DNA of 64,000 nt from a virus: positions 165,657-229,656 of IMG/VR virus record IMGVR_UViG_3300048672_001051; one strand, 5' to 3'. Of the stretch, positions 60,252 through 64,000 are shown one piece after another. Below the pieces are notes generated by a model. It did not search any database and was not told the DNA's origin. It saw only the letters and a list, made by a program, of their open reading frames with translations. How positions within the stretch are numbered: the first letter of the stretch is position 1; each line of letters opens with the position of its first letter. Both the position numbers and the translations under genes were made by a program.

Positions 60252-60731
60252 ATGCAAGAACATATTCAAGGAGATACGTCAGCTGTTATAAATGATGACC
60301 TAGGGACAGAAACAACTTATATTAGGTTTACTACTGAAGAACAGATTGATTATAAAATCATAGACGAAGCTCCTGATGGTAGTTTTAAGGTTATTATGGA
60401 CTCTGTTCAAAGTGACCCTGACCCCTCAGGTCACGTATCTATCACTCTACCTAATAGGTTACCATTACCTGTAGTATTTGCTGGTGCTTCATCTTTTGCT
60501 ACTATCATGTTTGGTATACTTGTTATATACTTTACACAACAATCTATTAACGATAGACTTCTTAGTCAATTAGATGATATGTCTAAAGGTCAAGCTGAGA
60601 TACAATCAGAGATTTATACCAAGAAAGAAGCTGCTTTACAATTTGCTGGTTTGAAAGATGAGAACTCTAGGCAAGATGAATCTATACGTGATCTTAGAGA
60701 AGAGTTACGTCAAGTTAAGTATAAACAATGA
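60252..60731 (+). CDS. single-pass membrane protein with coiled coil
   Basis: 159 aa from MQEHIQGDTS with a weak AGAAG SD. A transmembrane segment (about 76-103), then coiled coil to the end (LREELRQVKYKQ). Spanin- or tail-like architecture; not assigned. Confidence 0.5.
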   Translation: MQEHIQGDTSAVINDDLGTETTYIRFTTEEQIDYKIIDEAPDGSFKVIMDSVQSDPDPSGHVSITLPNRLPLPVVFAGASSFATIMFGILVIYFTQQSINDRLLSQLDDMSKGQAEIQSEIYTKKEAALQFAGLKDENSRQDESIRDLREELRQVKYKQ

Positions 60732-60756
60732 TGGTTGTATTCGGAGGAAAAGGTAA

Positions 60757-61083
60757 GTGACTGATATTCAAGAAGATTTACTACCAGATCTAGTAATAAA
60801 AAATATTAAAGATAATGGTGATACTAAAACTACTGAGACTATCAAGGTCAATGATAAAGATATTTTATCATTGGGGGACTTTTATAAAGACTGTCGTACA
60901 TTTTTTGAAAAAGCAAGCTCTACGAAGTTTGTAGTGACTATGTTTGTATTGATAACAAACCCACTACTATTGTATTTTGGAGTTTTGCCTTCTCAGGTCT
61001 ATCAAGAAATAATATTATTAACAACACTCACATATCTCGGTGTCGATGTATATGAGAAAAAGATTACACGTAAAAAGGTATAA
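60757..61083 (+). CDS. small membrane protein (GTG start)
   Basis: 108 aa, GTG start after GGAGG. An acidic N-terminus and a hydrophobic C-terminal half with two helices, then a short basic end (KKITRKKV). Confidence 0.5.
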   Translation: MTDIQEDLLPDLVIKNIKDNGDTKTTETIKVNDKDILSLGDFYKDCRTFFEKASSTKFVVTMFVLITNPLLLYFGVLPSQVYQEIILLTTLTYLGVDVYEKKITRKKV

Positions 61084-61086
61084 AAA

Positions 61087-61419
61087 ATGGGTGTAAATGC
61101 AAGTGTAGGTAACTACGCACACGGCCTATTAACTGCAGGTGGTGCACAAGGCGGTATGGCACATATCGGTTGGGGTGCCGCAGGTGGTGCCGGTGTGGGT
61201 GCAGGCGTAGGTCTGTTCTCAGATAATGAATCAATGTTCGGTGGAGCTTTTAAAGGAGCACTGGCAGGCGCTGCAGGTGGTGCCGGCTCGAAATACGTCT
61301 CAGGTCGTTATGCTGCAGGAGTCGAGAGAGCTATGGCAGCTGATCCAATGGGCTACGCTTCCGGCTATAAAACAAGTCATTTTGTAGGTGTTAAATCTAC
61401 AGATTGGAAGTATTGGTAA
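61087..61419 (+). CDS. glycine-zipper protein
   Basis: 110 aa beginning 4 bp after the previous stop. Gly/Ala-rich zipper (AAGGAGVGAGVGLF; GALAGAAGGAGS). Membrane-inserting or virion protein family shared with the flanking genes. Confidence 0.55.
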   Translation: MGVNASVGNYAHGLLTAGGAQGGMAHIGWGAAGGAGVGAGVGLFSDNESMFGGAFKGALAGAAGGAGSKYVSGRYAAGVERAMAADPMGYASGYKTSHFVGVKSTDWKYW

Positions 61420-61430
61420 TTATATAATTT

Positions 61431-61456
61431 AAAGGCTCTTCTACAAAAGAGCCTTT
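61431..61456 (+). terminator. intrinsic terminator
   Basis: AAAGGCTCTT / AAGAGCCTTT stem, 6-nt loop, then a T run on the plus strand. Confidence 0.75.
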
Positions 61457-61477
61457 TATAAAAAGGTTTAAATATTT

Positions 61478-62254
61478 ATGGAAATAAAAGCAGAAGGGCT
61501 TAAAAATTTATTAGGCTCAGTAAATGCAAAAAAGATGGGTGCACATGCACTTGTAGGTGGTGGTATAGGTTTAGCTGGTACAGCAGGTTATAATGCTTAT
61601 ACAGGGCAAGACCATAGTATGATGGGTGGTGCTCTTTTAGGCGCTATCGGTGGCGCTGGAGCTGGACCTGCACGTAGAGCTATGAGAGGTACTGCCAACG
61701 GCACAGATGTCCAAGTTGCTGTGACACAGCACGGTCAAATGCCTACTGAGCGACAGCTGGCAGAGTCTTTTGACACACTGACTGGACGCCGTGGAGATAG
61801 CCTAACTGCCTTGCAAAGACAAAACATCGCCAGTGAAGATGCGCGTTACGCAAAGCAGCAAAATAGAATAATTCGCGGAACTAGTACTCTTGGATCTAGT
61901 GGTGAGAGTCCTGTGGCAGCGCCTTTTTGGAGTAAGAGTGCAGAAAAAGCTTCTAAGGACGTAAGTACACGCAACAGAATTCGAACTGCCGGTATAAACA
62001 GAGCTAGTGATGACTTGTACGTAGCTACAGCTGAGGATGCTGCACTAAACTCAGGTAGACAGGGTATAGACGATCGTGTAAGGCCTTTACCTGCGACACC
62101 AAGAGGGACGTCAACTGCTGAAAAAGATGCAATGAGAGATAAGATTAGCTTGCAGGGCAGACAACGACTTGCAGGGAGACCGGCTATAGTTGGAGATCCT
62201 TCGACAATTGAGCAAAGATTTCTAGGACGGCCAGGCCGTGCACCACGAGATTAG
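61478..62254 (+). CDS. glycine-zipper protein with long polar tail
   Basis: 258 aa. A zipper at about 20-65 (VGGGIGLAGTAG; GGALLGAIGGAGAG), then an Arg-rich polar tail with Ser/Thr-rich low complexity. It resembles phage virion proteins that enter the cell with DNA; inference. Confidence 0.5.
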   Translation: MEIKAEGLKNLLGSVNAKKMGAHALVGGGIGLAGTAGYNAYTGQDHSMMGGALLGAIGGAGAGPARRAMRGTANGTDVQVAVTQHGQMPTERQLAESFDTLTGRRGDSLTALQRQNIASEDARYAKQQNRIIRGTSTLGSSGESPVAAPFWSKSAEKASKDVSTRNRIRTAGINRASDDLYVATAEDAALNSGRQGIDDRVRPLPATPRGTSTAEKDAMRDKISLQGRQRLAGRPAIVGDPSTIEQRFLGRPGRAPRD

Positions 62255-62315
62255 TGGTTCAGAGTGTAACAACACTTTAAAGAGTGTAAAATAATAACTA
62301 AGATACTGAATTAAA

Positions 62316-63071
62316 ATGACAGCATATATAAATAATGATGTATACACATCACACTTTTTTACAGCATTATCAACAATGTTCCCAGATGGTGAATTGTTTT
62401 TTGTAGAGGCAGTACGAGCAGTACGAGACTTAGTAAAAACACCTGAACTAAAAGAAGACATTAAAAGATTTATTAAACAAGAAGCTATGCATCGAAAAGA
62501 GCATACTAAGTTTAATAAGATGTGGTGGGAGTTAGGCTACAGAACAGACAAGCTAGAGGCTGCAACACGAGCACTTCTTGGCTTGTCTAAAAAGCTTAAG
62601 TTGAGTAACAAATCTAACTTAGCTATAACTGTAGGTTTAGAACATTTTACAGCCACATTATCAGCTATGTTTTTAAGTACAGCAGAACTTAGAGATGGAC
62701 TAGACGATAAATATAAAGACTTATGGCTTTGGCACACTTCAGAAGAAATTGACCACAAGTCAGTAGCTTTTGAAGTGTACCAAGAAATTTTTGGAGATGA
62801 CTCAAACGTATCTGCTTATTTATATAGAGTTCTCTATATGACTCTAGTTACAATAGCTATATTAATAGCTGTACACAAATATACATACACGCTACTTAAA
62901 GATGATAATACAAATACTGTATTAACTATTTTAAAAGGCTTGAACAAAACTTGGGGTGTAAATGGGTATATCTCTAAACTAATTCCAGATATCTTGGATT
63001 ATTATAGACCCGGTTTTCACCCTGCAGATCATGACCACAGAGAGCTTTTAATAAAGTACTTTAAAGGATAA
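62316..63071 (+). CDS. PF10118/COG3687-like metal-dependent hydrolase
   Basis: 251 aa. FPDGELFFVEAVR (22-34), QEAMHRKEH (55-63) and EEIDHKSVAFEVYQ (143-156) match the predicted metal-dependent hydrolase family. E31, E56, H59, H63 and H147 are probable metal ligands. A hydrophobic helix near 176-195 may anchor it. Substrate unknown; unusual in phages. Confidence 0.7.
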   Translation: MTAYINNDVYTSHFFTALSTMFPDGELFFVEAVRAVRDLVKTPELKEDIKRFIKQEAMHRKEHTKFNKMWWELGYRTDKLEAATRALLGLSKKLKLSNKSNLAITVGLEHFTATLSAMFLSTAELRDGLDDKYKDLWLWHTSEEIDHKSVAFEVYQEIFGDDSNVSAYLYRVLYMTLVTIAILIAVHKYTYTLLKDDNTNTVLTILKGLNKTWGVNGYISKLIPDILDYYRPGFHPADHDHRELLIKYFKG

Positions 63072-63078
63072 TACAAAA

Positions 63079-63480
63079 ATGAATAGAACTTTAGCATTAA
63101 ACACAGTAAATAGCTGGGCAGAAGGTTTAAGAGAATTGTTTGCGACAAATATAAAACCAATAGAATTGTTAACTTTTGTCCTTCGGAAAGGTGCGGCTGA
63201 AAGGCTGGTTGCTGGCACAGCAACAGCTACTGACAATTTCTTCATGAACAACCTCGTTGCAAGTAGAGGAGTTTCAGGAGAGACTGTAAGTTCTTTTTGC
63301 CAAGCAGTTATGCAAGATGCTCAAACAATGATGTATATAGTGGCTGTAATAGATGGTTTCAAAAAAAGATGTAGCGACTCGTTGAAAAATTGTGCTGACG
63401 AGGAAGTAGCGGCTAAATTTGAAATTGCGCGTAATGATATGAACTCAATTCGTGATATAATTCTAGGTAACCAAGGATGA
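63079..63480 (+). CDS. unknown helical protein
   Basis: 133 aa, mostly helical, neutral to acidic. 8 bp after the hydrolase stop; likely co-transcribed. No signature. Confidence 0.5.
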   Translation: MNRTLALNTVNSWAEGLRELFATNIKPIELLTFVLRKGAAERLVAGTATATDNFFMNNLVASRGVSGETVSSFCQAVMQDAQTMMYIVAVIDGFKKRCSDSLKNCADEEVAAKFEIARNDMNSIRDIILGNQG

Positions 63481-63486
63481 CCATAG

Positions 63487-63939
63487 ATGCTAGACTACAC
63501 AGAACTTCGCAATACGCTTAAGACTGGCGACCTTGTATTTATACAAGGTACTAGCATCTACTCTAAGATTACAAAAGGACTTCAATATTTAGAAGGTTTT
63601 TCGACATATAGAACAACGCACTGTGGAGTAGTTATTTGGCTAGAAGGTAGATTACTACTCGCAGAGATGGATGGTAAATACAATGTACTCAGACCGCTAT
63701 CTCAACACAAAGAGCATATAATTTATGTATATCATAATCAAGGGTTAATAAAACCTGTTGATAAGCTCTTTACAGATTTGCTTGACATCAAGTTAGAGTA
63801 TGACATTAAAGATTTTTTAAGTATTGCGTTACACAAACTTTTTGGTTTTTATTTGAAAGATGACAAAAATGCTATTGTGTGTAGCGAGTATTGCGCCCGT
63901 TGGTTGGCGCTGTGCGGTTATAACATACCAAACACTTAA
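63487..63939 (+). CDS. YiiX-like permuted papain-fold cysteine hydrolase
   Basis: 150 aa. H45 (in TTHCGVV) and C132 (in IVCSEYCARWL) fit the permuted NlpC/P60 (YiiX/LRAT-like) catalytic pair, with a Glu/Asp near 60-62 as third residue. The family cleaves or binds amide or lipid bonds; in phages it may act on peptidoglycan or lipid. It ends 61 bp before the window end. Confidence 0.68.
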   Translation: MLDYTELRNTLKTGDLVFIQGTSIYSKITKGLQYLEGFSTYRTTHCGVVIWLEGRLLLAEMDGKYNVLRPLSQHKEHIIYVYHNQGLIKPVDKLFTDLLDIKLEYDIKDFLSIALHKLFGFYLKDDKNAIVCSEYCARWLALCGYNIPNT

Positions 63940-64000
63940 TGTCTCCAAGCACTTTACACAGTCTACTACTACACAATAATTTTAATATAGGTTAAAAATG

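Overview
The window looks like part of a large, AT-rich dsDNA tailed-phage genome (jumbo-phage style). Genes are small and tightly packed, most start codons have a good Shine-Dalgarno (SD) sequence and many genes overlap by ATGA or TAATG. There are two very large RNA-polymerase-like proteins, many unrecognised proteins, and no ribosomal or metabolic housekeeping genes. I saw no tRNA, rRNA, integrase, transposase or CRISPR array, and no certain capsid, terminase or tail gene. The host cannot be named from this sequence.

Layout. Everything from about 0.2 to 59.5 kb is on the minus strand; a 396-bp non-coding divergence follows; 59.86-63.94 kb is on the plus strand.
(1) 0.2-2.4 kb: small proteins, including a standalone class II aminoacyl-tRNA-synthetase-like core.
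(2) 2.4-16.5 kb: a tandem array of 35 diverged paralogues, one gene directly after another, with probable broken relatives at its head.
(3) 17.2-24.4 kb: RNA polymerase-like protein 1 (DxDGD), a cluster of small membrane proteins and a 492-aa protein of unknown function.
(4) 24.9-51 kb: many small accessory genes, including an NAD/ADP-ribose-type set (DUF4326-like, NADAR-like, SLOG-like, Nudix, macro-like), an AlkB-like dioxygenase, membrane proteins, a 678-bp hairpin-rich non-coding region and ten copies of a promoter-like motif. The motif carries a variable (GCTTTT)n tract.
(5) 51.1-57.5 kb: RNA polymerase-like protein 2 (DxDGD) and a 710-aa companion.
(6) 57.5-59.5 kb: an operon whose three clear intergenic junctions each carry a hammerhead ribozyme.
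(7) 59.9-63.9 kb, plus strand: glycine-zipper proteins, small membrane proteins, a COG3687/PF10118-type metal protein and a YiiX-like papain-fold hydrolase.

How it may work together (inference). The two single-chain polymerases are plausible readers of the repeated promoter-like motif. Long minus-strand transcripts would be separated by hairpins and, near the head of the strand, by self-cleaving RNAs. The accessory genes look like a host-interaction or counter-defence region. The array is built from self-contained modules: the Leu-Arg codons near the end of most members are also the ribosome-binding site of the next gene, so modules can duplicate or be lost without breaking translation.
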